From assembly GCA_963716005.1 (NCBI GenBank), contig OY970285.1, positions 2,232,001-2,296,000 of the forward strand: DNA of 64,000 nucleotides, in the 5' to 3' direction. Numbering within the stretch: the first letter of the stretch is position 1; the number at the start of each line of letters is the position of its first letter. Below are positions 34,139 to 43,173 of this stretch, piece after piece. Position numbers and translations under genes: made by a program. The DNA comes from CAVRUF01 sp963716005 (GTDB taxonomy: Bacteria > Actinomycetota > Thermoleophilia > Gaiellales > Gaiellaceae). The notes beneath the pieces were generated by a model that saw nothing but the letters and a program-made list of their open reading frames with translations, ran no database searches and was not told the origin of the DNA.

Positions 34139-35283
34139 GTGCCCTGCGCCAAGTTGCTCCTGGTTCGAGCCCTGCGACTCGGATCGAGACCATCTCGACG
34201 GAGGCAGAGTTCGCGAAGCTCGCCGGGCCTTGGGACGAGCTCGTGCGCTCGATGCCGCGGCCGAGTCCCTTCCTTCTCCATGGTTGGCTCCTCGAGTGGT
34301 GGCGCCACTACGGAGGCAGCCGCAGCCTCGCCGTCCATGTTGCGATCCGCGGCGACCGGCTCGTCGGCGCGCTTCCCCTTTGCCGGAGTCGCAGGTTCGG
34401 CCTCCGCGTGACGGAGTTCATCGGCGGGACGGGGGCGCCGCTTGCGGATCTGATGATCGCGCCGGACGAGGATTCGGCTACCGCCGTCGGGCTCGCAAAC
34501 CGGATCAGCTCCTCGGGCGACGACTTCGCGGACCTCTTCGGCATGCCCGGCGACAGCCGCCTAACGACCGCTCTGCCGACCGGATCGCTTTACCTGCTCG
34601 AGCGCCTCGAGGCACCGGTCCTCGATCTGCGGGACGGGTGGGAGGCAGTCCAGCAGACACACCTTTCGTCCAAGGCCCGTAGTAACCGCTTGCGGCGGCG
34701 GCGGCAACTCGAGCGGCTAGGCGACGTCGAGATCTCCACCGCGCGAACCCGTGAAGAGATGCGCGCGCCGCTCGAGGAGGCGTTCCGGATCCACGGGCTG
34801 CGCTGGCGCGGCCGGCGCGAGACGTCCGAGTTCGGGTCTTCGATCGGCATGGCTTTTCATCGCGCAGCCTTGCTTCGTTTGGCAGAGGACGTGCCTCACC
34901 TCGTAACGCTGCGACTCGACGGGCAGCTGATTGCGTTCTCCCTCTACCTGGTGCTCGAGCGCACCGTGTACGGAGTGGCCATGGGATTCGATCCCGCGTT
35001 CGCGCGTTACTCGCCGGGCACCGAAACGCTTCTCTGTTCACTCGAGTCTTCCGCCGAGGAGGGGGCGGAGCGCGTCGAATTCCTCGGCGCAGCCGCTCCT
35101 TACAAGCGCACGTTCACCGATCGCCTCGAGCCGATCCACGAAGGAATCGGCTTGCCGTCGACACTACGCGGCAAGATCGCCGCCGGGTTGCTGGTCGCCG
35201 GAATTCGCGCCCGCCGTCGCATCAAGCGCTCGGAGACTGCCCGCAGGCTGTACGACCACGTCCCGCGGCCCGCGCGCGGCTAG
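34135..35283 (+). CDS. FemAB/GNAT-like acyltransferase, paralogue
   Basis: The protein has 382 residues and is translationally coupled to the sugar transferase. It is clearly homologous along its length to the protein encoded at 31012-32172: RPSPFLLHGWLLEWWRHYG, DDFADLFGMPGDSRL, VEFLGAAAPYKRTFTDRLEP. The two genes flank the small kinase and the sugar transferase on opposite strands, suggesting a local inverted duplication followed by divergence. It probably modifies the same polysaccharide. Confidence 0.82.
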   Translation: MSALRQVAPGSSPATRIETISTEAEFAKLAGPWDELVRSMPRPSPFLLHGWLLEWWRHYGGSRSLAVHVAIRGDRLVGALPLCRSRRFGLRVTEFIGGTGAPLADLMIAPDEDSATAVGLANRISSSGDDFADLFGMPGDSRLTTALPTGSLYLLERLEAPVLDLRDGWEAVQQTHLSSKARSNRLRRRRQLERLGDVEISTARTREEMRAPLEEAFRIHGLRWRGRRETSEFGSSIGMAFHRAALLRLAEDVPHLVTLRLDGQLIAFSLYLVLERTVYGVAMGFDPAFARYSPGTETLLCSLESSAEEGAERVEFLGAAAPYKRTFTDRLEPIHEGIGLPSTLRGKIAAGLLVAGIRARRRIKRSETARRLYDHVPRPARG

Positions 35284-35447
35284 ACGCCGGGGCGAGCGCT
35301 GACGTCGGCCCAGCCCGGCGCTCGAGCTCTGCGGGAAACCCGCATGAAGTCTGTGGCGAAGCCGGGGGCCAACTCCGGGGATCCTGGGAAGGCAGCGCGG
35401 ATCGCTCGCCCTACGGTGGATGGGACAAGCATTCGAAGGAGAAAACG

Positions 35448-36599
35448 ATGTCCACTCACCAGGCTGCTCGCTACCGCTCGGACGACTCCGAGCTCAGCGC
35501 CTTTTTCATTCTGGCCATTGTCTTCTTGGCAGCCGCGCTCGCCGTTGTCTGCGTCGTCGCGGTTCTCATGTGGACCGACGCCCGAGCCTCGGACTCTTCC
35601 GCGGCGGCAGCCGCGCCGGCCGCGCCGGCCGCGCCGGCTGCGACCCACACCGAGCACGCGGCCGCCGGCTCGCTCGAGAGCTTCGCCGGCGCCGCTCCTG
35701 ACGACGCCGAAGCGATCGCCACGGCGCACAAGCCCTTCCCGGCCGAGCTGCCGGGCGTCCCCGCCGGCGACGTCGTCGACGTGAACCTCGTGCTGAAAGA
35801 CGTGACCGTCGAGATCGCGCCGGGCGTGCAGTACAGCGCGTGGGCCTGGGCCGGCGGAGCGCCGGGCCCGGTCATCCACGTACGCCAGGGCCAGACCGTG
35901 AAGATCACGCTCACGAACGAGGGCGCGATCCCCCACTCGGTCGACTTCCACGCCGCCCGCATCGCGCCGGACAAGGCGTTCGGCGACGTGGCTCCGGGCA
36001 AGTCCGTGAGCTACACGTTCAAGGCGACCGATCCCGGCGTCTTCATGTACCACTGCGGAACGAAGCCCGTGCTCGCGCACATCGCGAACGGGATGTACGG
36101 CGCGATCGTCGTCGAGCCGCCCGAGGGCGTCCTGCCGAAGGCCGACCGCGACTACGTTCTGGTTGCCAGCGAGTGGTATCTCGGGTCCGACGGGCTCGAC
36201 GAGCCGGCGCAGTTCAACCAGAGCAAGGCGCACGCGCGCCAGCCGGACTGGATGACGTTCAACGGCTACTCGGGCCAGTACGTCACGCATCCGCTGACGG
36301 CCAAGCCGGGCGAGCTCGTCCGCTTCTGGGTCGTCGACGCCGGGCCGTCGCTCGACACCGACTTCCACATCGTCGGGACGATCTTCGACAACGCCTATCC
36401 GTTCGGGGACATGACGCCCGAAAACGCGCTGCACGGCGTCCAGACCGTGACGGTTCCGGCCGGCGGAGGCGGCGTCTTCGACGTCCAGATCGACCAGCCC
36501 GGCCTCTATCCCTTCGTCTCCCATGCGTTCGCGGCGGTCGACCAGGGCCAGGTGGGCCTGCTCAAGGTCGGCAAGGTCGCCGGAACGATGTCCCACTGA
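35448..36599 (+). CDS. Two-domain cupredoxin multicopper protein (NirK-like)
   Basis: The protein has 383 residues: a membrane anchor (FFILAIVFLAAALAVVCVVAVL), an Ala/Pro linker and two cupredoxin domains. Domain 1 keeps type-1 copper ligands (His in IPHSVD, Cys in YHCGTKP, His in LAHIAN, Met in GMYG) and type-2 residues (DFH, YHC). Domain 2 has DTDFHIVGTIFDNAYPFGD, where copper nitrite reductases have GGHGD, so the catalytic second-domain histidine seems absent. SHAFAA may supply the third type-2 histidine. It may be an outer-face copper oxidoreductase rather than a nitrite reductase. Confidence 0.82.
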   Translation: MSTHQAARYRSDDSELSAFFILAIVFLAAALAVVCVVAVLMWTDARASDSSAAAAAPAAPAAPAATHTEHAAAGSLESFAGAAPDDAEAIATAHKPFPAELPGVPAGDVVDVNLVLKDVTVEIAPGVQYSAWAWAGGAPGPVIHVRQGQTVKITLTNEGAIPHSVDFHAARIAPDKAFGDVAPGKSVSYTFKATDPGVFMYHCGTKPVLAHIANGMYGAIVVEPPEGVLPKADRDYVLVASEWYLGSDGLDEPAQFNQSKAHARQPDWMTFNGYSGQYVTHPLTAKPGELVRFWVVDAGPSLDTDFHIVGTIFDNAYPFGDMTPENALHGVQTVTVPAGGGGVFDVQIDQPGLYPFVSHAFAAVDQGQVGLLKVGKVAGTMSH

Positions 36600-36603
36600 C
36601 GAG

Positions 36604-37815
36604 ATGGCCGAGATGCAGCATCGCACCGCACGCACGCCGTTCCGTTGTCTCATCGCGGGAGGCGGAGTGGCCGCCCTCGAGGCCGCGATCGCGATCGAGG
36701 CGCTCGCACCCGGCCTCGTGGACGTGGAGCTACTCGCTCCCGAGCCGCACTTCTGGTATCGGCCGCTCTCCGTCGCCGAGCCGTTCGACCTCGCGCGACC
36801 GTTGCGGTTCGAGCTCGCCGAGCTCGCCCGCTCGTGCGGCGCGACGTTCACGCTCGGCGCGCTCGCTTCGGTCGACCCCGATGCGAGCCTCGCAGTGACC
36901 GAGCACGGGCAGGAGTTCGAGTACGACGCTCTCGTAGTGGCCTGCGGCGCCCGGCCCGTGCCGACGGTGCCCGGAGCGCTCACGTTCCGCGGGCCGGCCG
37001 ACTCGGACGCGTTTCGCGGGCTCCTCGCGGATCTCCGCGCCGGCACCGTCGATTCGGTCGTCTTCGTACTCCCCGCGACCGTCTCCTGGGGACTCGCGCT
37101 CTACGAGCTGGCGCTCCTGACCGCGACCTACCTCGAGCGGCAGGGGATCCGCAGCGTCGACCTCTCGGTCGTCACGCACGAGCCGGAGCCGCTCGCGCTC
37201 TTCGGCGGCGAGGCGAGCGAGGCGGTGACGCGCGTGCTCGGCGAGAAGGGGATCGCCGTTCGCACCGAAACCCACGTCGACGCCCGCCGGCCGGGGAAGC
37301 TCGACCTGACGCCGGGCACGGAGATCGACGCCGACCGCGTCGTGGCGCTACCCCGGCTCGTCGGTCAGCCGATTCCGGGGCTGCCGAGCGACCGCGATGG
37401 CTTCCTCGTCACCGACGTCTTCGGACGGGTGGCCGGCGTCGACCACGTCTTCGCAGCCGGCGACATCACGAACTTCCCGGTGAAGCAGGGCGGAATCGCG
37501 ACGCAACAGGCGGACACGGTGGCGCAGTCGGTGGTTGCGGCCGCGGGCGGCGAGATCGTGCCGAAGCCGTTCCGGCCCGTTCTCCAGGGACTGCTCCTCA
37601 CCGGAGGCTCGGCCGCGTACATGCGCTCTGAGCTGGGCGGTGGGCACGGCGAGACCGCGACCGTCTCGGGCGATGCGCTCTGGTGGCCGCCCGCGAAGAT
37701 CGTCGGCCGCCACCTCGCTCCTTTCCTCGCACGGCGCGAGGAGATCGACCTCGAGCCGCCTTCGCGGCCGGGAACGATCCCGGTCGAGGTCGACCTGCAC
37801 GCCCTGGTGCCCTAG
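36604..37815 (+). CDS. FAD-dependent pyridine-nucleotide/sulfide-quinone-type oxidoreductase
   Basis: The protein has 403 residues from ATG 36604, 4 bases after the cupredoxin gene. GGGVAALEAAIAIE is the FAD motif, VVACGAR closes the first domain and VFAAGDITNFPVKQGG contacts FAD. The architecture is like NDH-2/SQR, but the paired redox cysteines of sulfide:quinone reductase are not seen. Coupling to a copper protein suggests a membrane-associated electron-transfer step. Confidence 0.84.
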   Translation: MAEMQHRTARTPFRCLIAGGGVAALEAAIAIEALAPGLVDVELLAPEPHFWYRPLSVAEPFDLARPLRFELAELARSCGATFTLGALASVDPDASLAVTEHGQEFEYDALVVACGARPVPTVPGALTFRGPADSDAFRGLLADLRAGTVDSVVFVLPATVSWGLALYELALLTATYLERQGIRSVDLSVVTHEPEPLALFGGEASEAVTRVLGEKGIAVRTETHVDARRPGKLDLTPGTEIDADRVVALPRLVGQPIPGLPSDRDGFLVTDVFGRVAGVDHVFAAGDITNFPVKQGGIATQQADTVAQSVVAAAGGEIVPKPFRPVLQGLLLTGGSAAYMRSELGGGHGETATVSGDALWWPPAKIVGRHLAPFLARREEIDLEPPSRPGTIPVEVDLHALVP

Positions 37816-37834
37816 CAACGAAAGGAGAGGAACG

Positions 37835-38155
37835 ATGCAACGCGTCGCAGTGATCGCAACCCTGAAGCCCGACGCGGCCGAGAAGGCGCGCGAGCTCGTC
37901 GCCGACGGGCCGCCCTTCGATCCGGCCGAGCTCGGGTTCTCCCGCCACCACGTCTACGTCTCGGAAGGGGCGGCGGTGTTCGTCTTCGAGGGCGGAAACG
38001 TGAACGCGCTTGTCAAGCGGCTGGCCGAGGCTGGCGGCGGCCACCAAGCGTTCGCGGCCTGGGAATCGCTGCTCGAGGGACTCCCGGAACTCGCGCGCGA
38101 GGCGTATTTCTGGGAGCGCGCCGTGCCGGCGGGCTCGGCCGGATGGGGTGAGTGA
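37835..38155 (+). CDS. Conserved hypothetical protein, 106 aa
   Basis: The protein has 106 residues with an excellent ribosome site (AAAGGAGAGG). The alternating beta/alpha pattern (VAVIATLKPDAAEKARELV ... HHVYVSEGAAVFVFEG) suggests a ferredoxin-like fold. It probably shares a transcript with the cupredoxin and FAD-enzyme genes 20 bases upstream. I do not recognise a named family. Confidence 0.75.
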   Translation: MQRVAVIATLKPDAAEKARELVADGPPFDPAELGFSRHHVYVSEGAAVFVFEGGNVNALVKRLAEAGGGHQAFAAWESLLEGLPELAREAYFWERAVPAGSAGWGE

Positions 38156-38194
38156 CCGCCGTCCTTGTTGTCGACTGGGCGAGATAATGCCGTC

Positions 38195-39826
38195 GTGCAG
38201 GGAGAGCAGGAGCGCTTGCGCGCTCTCGTGGAGGCGGGAATCGGGCTCACCTCGGAGCTGTCGCTCGACGTGCTGCTCCAACGTCTCGTGGAAACGGTCG
38301 CCGGCCTGACCGGCGCACAGTACGCGGCGCTCGGCGTCCTCGATCCGAGCCATACGGAGCTCGAACGCTTTGTGTTCACCGGCATCGGCGACGACCTGGC
38401 GGCCGAGATCGGCGAGTTGCCCCGCGGGCGCGGAATCCTGGGAGCCCTCGTGCGCGACGCCCGCCCGTTCCGGCTACACGATCTCGGCAGCGACCCACGC
38501 TCGGTCGGCTTCCCGCCCGGGCATCCGCCGATGCGGACGTTCCTCGGCGTGCCCATCCGGATTCGCGGCGTCGTCTACGGGAACCTCTATCTGACCGAGA
38601 AGGCGGACGGCGAAGACTTCACCGACGAGGACGAGGAGCTCACCAGGCTGCTCGCCGCTCAGGCCGGCGCGGCGATCGAGAACGCGCGGCTCTACGAGTC
38701 GTCGATGCGCTGGTCGGCGCAGCTCGAATCGCTGAACGAGGTCGTCATCGCGATGGCGAGCGAGGTCGAGCTCGCCCCGCTCCTGACTCTGATCTCTTCG
38801 CGCCTCCGCGAGCTCGTGGATGCGCGCGTCGTCACCGTTGCGCTGCCGCACGAGTCGGGCGATCTCAGGATCGAGGCCGCCGCCGGAGAGGGCTCCGACG
38901 AGCTCGTCGGCGTCACGCTTTCGCGGCACGGCTCGAAGCACCAACGGGTGCTCGAGCGGGCGCGCAGCGAACGGGTCGACTCGTTCCTCGACGACCCCGA
39001 GACCGACCACACGGTCATTCGCAAGGCCGGCGCCACCTCGGGGATCTTCGTGCCGCTGGTCGTCGGGGACAAGGCGATCGGCGTCATGGCCGCGTTCGAC
39101 AAATCCGTGCCGGACGCTCGCTTTTCTGGCGCCGATCTGCGCATTGCGGAGATCTTCGGGGCGCGTGCGGCCGTGGCCGTCGACCTCTCGCGCCGGGTGG
39201 AGAAGGACGCGCTCGTCCGCGCGCTCGAGGCCCAAGAGGCGGAGCGGCGCCGACTCGCGCTCGAGCTCCACGACGAAACCGGGCAGGAGTTGACCTCGAT
39301 CCTCCTCGGCCTCACCGCCGTCGAGCGCGCCGAGTCGGACGACGAGCGCACCGCTGCGATCGCCGACGTCCGCGCCGCAGTCGTGCAGACGCTCCACGAT
39401 GTCCGCCGCCTGGCAGTCGAGCTTCGTCCCTCCGCGCTCGACGACTTCGGGCTCGTCTCGGCGATCGAGCGGCTCGCCGAGATCCAGCAGGAGCGAACGG
39501 GAATCGCGATCGAGGTCCAGGCCCGCGGGCTCGCCGACCGGCTTCCTCCGGCGATCGAGACGACGCTCTACCGGGTCGCCCAGGAGGCGATGACGAACAT
39601 GGTCAGGCACTCAGGCGCTGCACGGGCGTCGGTCATCCTGCGCAGGTCGGGCACCGGCGTCGCCGTGATGGTCGAGGACGACGGCCGCGGCTTCGATCCC
39701 CAGGCCCCGGTCTCCGGCATCGGGGTCTCCGGGATGCGCGAACGCCTCGCCCTCGTCCGAGGGCGGCTCGAGATCGAGTCGTCGTCCGCCGGCACTACGG
39801 TCGTCGCCGAGGTGCCGCTCTCGTGA
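38195..39826 (+). CDS. GAF-domain sensor histidine kinase (NarL/DevS type)
   Basis: The protein has 543 residues from GTG 38195 (TTG 38165 is possible). Two GAF domains occupy about residues 15-170 and 185-335. The HisKA_3 phosphoacceptor helix carries LALELHDETGQELTS with the H-box histidine. The HATPase domain has EAMTNMVRHSGA, VEDDGRGFD and GIGVSGMRERL. No membrane span is present, so it senses a cytoplasmic signal. It is overlapped by its response regulator and lies after a redox gene group. Confidence 0.9.
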   Translation: MQGEQERLRALVEAGIGLTSELSLDVLLQRLVETVAGLTGAQYAALGVLDPSHTELERFVFTGIGDDLAAEIGELPRGRGILGALVRDARPFRLHDLGSDPRSVGFPPGHPPMRTFLGVPIRIRGVVYGNLYLTEKADGEDFTDEDEELTRLLAAQAGAAIENARLYESSMRWSAQLESLNEVVIAMASEVELAPLLTLISSRLRELVDARVVTVALPHESGDLRIEAAAGEGSDELVGVTLSRHGSKHQRVLERARSERVDSFLDDPETDHTVIRKAGATSGIFVPLVVGDKAIGVMAAFDKSVPDARFSGADLRIAEIFGARAAVAVDLSRRVEKDALVRALEAQEAERRRLALELHDETGQELTSILLGLTAVERAESDDERTAAIADVRAAVVQTLHDVRRLAVELRPSALDDFGLVSAIERLAEIQQERTGIAIEVQARGLADRLPPAIETTLYRVAQEAMTNMVRHSGAARASVILRRSGTGVAVMVEDDGRGFDPQAPVSGIGVSGMRERLALVRGRLEIESSSAGTTVVAEVPLS

Positions 39827-40464
39827 TCCGCGTCCTCATCGTCGACGACCACGCCGTGGTGCGCGCCGGGCTGCGCTACGTGCTCGATCACGAGCCGGAC
39901 GTCGAGACCGTCGGCGAGGCCGGGTCGGCGCACGAGGCCGTCCGCGCGGCGTGCGACCTCCAGCCGGACGTCGTGCTGATGGATCTCGTGCTCGGCGAGG
40001 ACAGCGGGCTCGACGCGACCAGGGACGTTCTCGAGGCCGTCGCGAGCGCCAAGGTGCTCGTGCTCTCGATGCAGGACGATCCGCGCTACGTGCGAGAGGC
40101 GATCGCGGCCGGCGCGAGCGGCTACGTCGTCAAGGAGGCGGCCGACACGGACGTCGTCGAGGCGATCCGCGTGGTCGCGGGCGGCAAGACGTACGTCCAC
40201 CCGTCGCTCGGCGCGCGCCTCGCTGCGGCCGATACCGTCGCCGCCGCCAAGGCCGAGGCGGATCCGCTCTCCGAGCGCGAACGGGAAGTGCTGCGGCTTC
40301 TGGCGCTCGGCCACACGAATCAGGAGATCGCGAAGATGCTCTTCATCTCCGTTCGTACGGCGGAGACGCACCGGGCGCACATCATGCAGAAGCTGCGGCT
40401 GTCGACCCGCGCCGAGCTCGTCCGCTACGCCCTCGCCGAAGGGCTCATGGATCAGCACGAATAG
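39823..40464 (+). CDS. NarL/LuxR-family response regulator
   Basis: The protein has 213 residues from a GTG in a GTGA overlap with the kinase gene, so it is the cognate partner. The receiver domain shows the acidic pocket (VDDHAVVRAG) and the phosphoacceptor Asp in DVVLMDLVLG. The LuxR helix-turn-helix is LSEREREVLRLLALGHTNQE followed by VRTAETHRAHIMQKL. It likely controls the adjacent redox genes, the ZIP transporter or itself. Confidence 0.93.
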   Translation: MIRVLIVDDHAVVRAGLRYVLDHEPDVETVGEAGSAHEAVRAACDLQPDVVLMDLVLGEDSGLDATRDVLEAVASAKVLVLSMQDDPRYVREAIAAGASGYVVKEAADTDVVEAIRVVAGGKTYVHPSLGARLAAADTVAAAKAEADPLSEREREVLRLLALGHTNQEIAKMLFISVRTAETHRAHIMQKLRLSTRAELVRYALAEGLMDQHE

Positions 40465-40470
40465 GGACTG

Positions 40471-41214
40471 ATGGAGCCGACCGCGGCAACGGTCGCGCTC
40501 GCTGCGCTCCTGAGCGCCCTCGCGACGGGACTCGGAGCGCTGTCTTTTGTCGGCGCCCGGTCGGCGAGCCGCTCGCGCGTCGGCCTCTCGAGCGCGGCCG
40601 CCGGCGGCTTCATGGCCGCTGCGACCGTGCTGCTCGGCTGGGAGGCTGCGCACGCGGACGGGCTCGGAGCGGCGGCCGGCGTCGCGCTCGGCGTCCTGGC
40701 GGTTGGTGCGTTCCTCCGATTCCTAAGCCGCCACGGTGAGCTGCACGTGGGACACCTGCGCGGCGCCGACGCCTCGCGCGCGATCACGATCGTCGCCGTC
40801 ATGACCGTGCACTCGTTCGCCGAAGGCGTCGGAGTCGGCGTCGCCTACGCGGATGGGGCAACGCTCGGGCTCGTGATCGCGCTCGCGATCGCCGTGCACA
40901 ACATCCCCGAGGGCGTAGCGATCAGCGCGGTGCTCGTCCCCCGCGGCGCGAGCGTGGGCGCGGCGGCGGGCTGGAGCATCCTTTCGAGCCTTCCGCAGCC
41001 GCTCATGGCGGTTCCGGCGTTCCTCTTCGTCGAGTCGTTCGGCCCGCTGCTCGCGCCGGGGCTCGGCTTCGCCGCGGGCGCGATGGCGTGGATGGTCGTG
41101 CGCGAGCTGATTCCGGACGCCCGCAGGAACGCGCGACCGCTCCCGCTGGCCGTCGTCTTTGCGCTCGCCTTCGCCGCGATGGCGATCCTCGAGGTCGCTC
41201 TCGTCGCCGCATAG
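40471..41214 (+). CDS. ZIP-family divalent metal transporter
   Basis: The protein has 247 residues with eight hydrophobic segments. ZIP metal-site helices contain HSFAEGVGVGVAYADG and HNIPEGVAISAVLVPRG, with His/Glu ligands in conserved positions. Substrates of the family are zinc, iron or manganese. It follows the response-regulator stop by 6 bases and ends at a strong bidirectional terminator. Confidence 0.9.
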   Translation: MEPTAATVALAALLSALATGLGALSFVGARSASRSRVGLSSAAAGGFMAAATVLLGWEAAHADGLGAAAGVALGVLAVGAFLRFLSRHGELHVGHLRGADASRAITIVAVMTVHSFAEGVGVGVAYADGATLGLVIALAIAVHNIPEGVAISAVLVPRGASVGAAAGWSILSSLPQPLMAVPAFLFVESFGPLLAPGLGFAAGAMAWMVVRELIPDARRNARPLPLAVVFALAFAAMAILEVALVAA

Positions 41215-41217
41215 AAA

Positions 41218-41245
41218 AAGAGGCCCGGAAAGTTCCGGGCCTCTT
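41218..41245. terminator. Bidirectional intrinsic terminator
   Basis: AAGAGGCCCGGAA and TTCCGGGCCTCTT form a perfect 12-pair stem around a four-base loop. An A-run lies on the left and T residues on the right, so it can work on both strands. It sits exactly between the convergent ZIP transporter gene and the small membrane protein gene. Confidence 0.85.
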
Positions 41246-41263
41246 CGATCGGAGCCGGCCGGC

Positions 41264-41887
41264 CTAAACCGCGGGAGCCGGCTCGGGGGCACCGGCGGCT
41301 TCCGCCTCACGGGCGCGAAGCGCGCCTCCGAGCGTAAGCACGAGGAATCCGATGCCGGTGAGGACGAGCGCGATGCCGACGACGATGCCGAACATCGTGA
41401 TGTTCTCGGCCAGGAAGCCCATGTTGAGGGCCGTCGCGAGCGCGGTTTCAGTCACCCAGAGGGCGCGCTGCGGGTTCTCGACGGGGCGGCCCGTGTCTGG
41501 GTTCGTCGCGGCCGCGGCCTCGTCCGACGTCGCCTCGCCGTTCTCGTCGAGGAACCGGCCCATCTCGGCGTAGGTCTGGCCGCCGGTCGCCTCGAGCGCG
41601 TGGATCCGCATGTAGTCGGCGAAGCACTTCGCCTCGGCGCCGGTGTTGATCGGCTCCTCGGCGACGTCACAGCTCGGAACGGTCACGTTCTCGAGGCCTG
41701 CTTCGGCCACGGCGGCCTCGGTCGCGTCGGGGTTCATGTCCGGTGTCCCGACGATCTGCTCCTGCGCGATTGCGTCCCGCACGTCGCTGCGCCCGTCGAC
41801 GCTGAGCCACAGCGCGCCGAGCCCGAACAGGATCAGGACCACTCCGGCGGCGATCCCGCCGATCTCGAACAGCTTCCTGTGTCTCAT
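41264..41887 (-). CDS. Hypothetical membrane protein, two spans with extracytoplasmic loop
   Basis: The protein has 207 residues from ATG 41887, preceded by AAGGAG. A first span (IAAGVVLILFGLGALWLSV) is followed by a polar domain of about 100 residues with two cysteines (VPSCDVAEE, EAKCFADYM). The second span (FGIVVGIALVLTGIGFLVLTL) has a short acidic/Pro tail. No known family is recognised. The longer in-frame extension upstream is rejected because of the clear ribosome site here. Confidence 0.75.
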   Translation of the reverse strand: MRHRKLFEIGGIAAGVVLILFGLGALWLSVDGRSDVRDAIAQEQIVGTPDMNPDATEAAVAEAGLENVTVPSCDVAEEPINTGAEAKCFADYMRIHALEATGGQTYAEMGRFLDENGEATSDEAAAATNPDTGRPVENPQRALWVTETALATALNMGFLAENITMFGIVVGIALVLTGIGFLVLTLGGALRAREAEAAGAPEPAPAV

Positions 41888-42097
41888 TCCGAAGACTCCT
41901 TCCAGTCGATGGAGGGAGACTCGCCGACCCGGGATGCGAAACCATCGGACGAACTGCGGAACGTGCTGCGGCTCAACCACCGCGTCTCCATCGGGTTTTC
42001 CGCAACCGTGGCTTTTCCGAAGTCAGGTTCGGGGTCGTCCCCGATGGCGCGCCTTCGAGTGTCCGGAAGTCTTGCTCTATGTCGGTGATCCTGGCCG

Positions 42098-42679
42098 ATG
42101 ACCACTGAGTCTCGATCTGCCGTCGACCTCTACTGGCTCCCGCTGGGCGCAGGAGGCCATTCGGTCCGGATTAATGGGCGCGTCTTCGAGGCCGCCCTGG
42201 CCTGGCGCGAGAGCCGCGCCCGCTGCGACCTCTACCACTCGGCCCTCGTGATCCGGGTGCCGGAGGGCCGCTTCGTGGTCGAGCAGGCGCCCGTCTGGCC
42301 GGGCGAAGATCTGGACCATGGTGTCGTGGCCGAAGGCGCCGTCGGCGCGCGGGCGGCGCGTCGCTTCCCGCTCTTTCGCTATGAGATCCGCTGCTGGCGC
42401 GACGGGGTGATCCCCGACGTGGACGAGGCCGTCGACAGTCCGCAACGCCTGACCGAGGACACCGAGCAAGCGCGGCGGATTCTCGAGCTCGTGCCGCTCG
42501 TCCCGGCGCCCGTATGGGGGCGCGACGAGCTCGACACCGGGGAGATGTGGAACTCGAACTCCGTGATCTCCTGGCTCATCGTCCGGAGCGGGCTCGGGGC
42601 CGACGCCGTCCGGTTCCCGGCCGGCGGACGCGCGCCCGGCTGGCACGCAGGCCTGGTCGTGGCGGAGCGGCGAACGTAG
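42098..42679 (+). CDS. Conserved hypothetical protein, 193 aa
   Basis: The protein has 193 residues and is soluble. Conserved-looking segments include DLYHSALVIRVPEGRFVVEQAPV and a later GEMWNSNSVISWLIVRSGL. The order His-strand-Glu then Asn/Ser/Trp helix vaguely recalls permuted papain-like (NlpC/P60-type) hydrolases, but the nucleophile cysteine is not evident, so no function is assigned. The stop is immediately adjacent to the tRNA-Arg gene on the other strand. Confidence 0.7.
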   Translation: MTTESRSAVDLYWLPLGAGGHSVRINGRVFEAALAWRESRARCDLYHSALVIRVPEGRFVVEQAPVWPGEDLDHGVVAEGAVGARAARRFPLFRYEIRCWRDGVIPDVDEAVDSPQRLTEDTEQARRILELVPLVPAPVWGRDELDTGEMWNSNSVISWLIVRSGLGADAVRFPAGGRAPGWHAGLVVAERRT

Positions 42680-42751
42680 TGCCCCCGGCAAGAATCGAAC
42701 TTGCGCACGCGGTTTAGGAAACCACTGCTCTATCCACTGAGCTACGGGGGC
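42680..42751 (-). tRNA. tRNA-Arg (anticodon CCU)
   Basis: On the minus strand the acceptor arms GCCCCCG and CGGGGGC pair perfectly, with A as discriminator at 42680. The D-arm GCTCAGTGGATAGAGC and T-arm CAAGTTCGATTCTTG are canonical. The anticodon stem GTGGT/ACCGC encloses loop TTCCTAA, whose anticodon CCT (bases 42716-42718 on the plus strand, reversed) reads AGG. The CCA end is not encoded. Confidence 0.95.
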
Positions 42752-42796
42752 TCCGGCGCAGCGTAGCGCTCGCCTTGCCCGTTAACGTGGCTCGCG

Positions 42797-43090
42797 ATGG
42801 AGGCGCAGATCACGCGCAGCGAGGACGGGCTCAAGTACGTGCTCACGGTCGACGGCGCCGAGGCCGGGCGGATCGAGTCGGGCGTGAGGGACGGGAAGAT
42901 CGTCCTCTACCACACCGAGGTCGACCGGAAGCTCGAAGGACAAGGGCTCGGGTCGGCGCTCGTCAAGGGCGCGCTCGACGACATTCGCGGCCGCGGGCTC
43001 CAGGTTGTGCCACTTTGCCCCTTCGTCCGCGACTACATCTCGCGCCATCCCGAGTACGCGGACCTCGTCGCCGGATCTGCCGAAACCTAA
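42797..43090 (+). CDS. Small GNAT-family N-acetyltransferase (YidJ-like)
   Basis: The protein has 97 residues. It matches the compact GNAT family PF14542: YVLTVDGAEAGRIES, the acetyl-CoA loop LEGQGLGSALVKGALDDIR, and the terminal VPLCPFVRDYISRHPEYADL. The family typically acetylates small molecules or protein N-termini. The substrate is unknown. Confidence 0.85.
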   Translation: MEAQITRSEDGLKYVLTVDGAEAGRIESGVRDGKIVLYHTEVDRKLEGQGLGSALVKGALDDIRGRGLQVVPLCPFVRDYISRHPEYADLVAGSAET

Positions 43091-43173
43091 AGCTTCTTGC
43101 AGGGGCCATTGTGCGTATCCGCATCGGGTGGGACGATGTGCGTGTCCCGTCCTTTCCCCCCGGAGGTCACACC

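Noticed and set aside
36604..37815. Naming the FAD enzyme a sulfide:quinone reductase
   Set aside because: The two redox cysteines needed for that reaction are not visible, so only the wider family is assigned.
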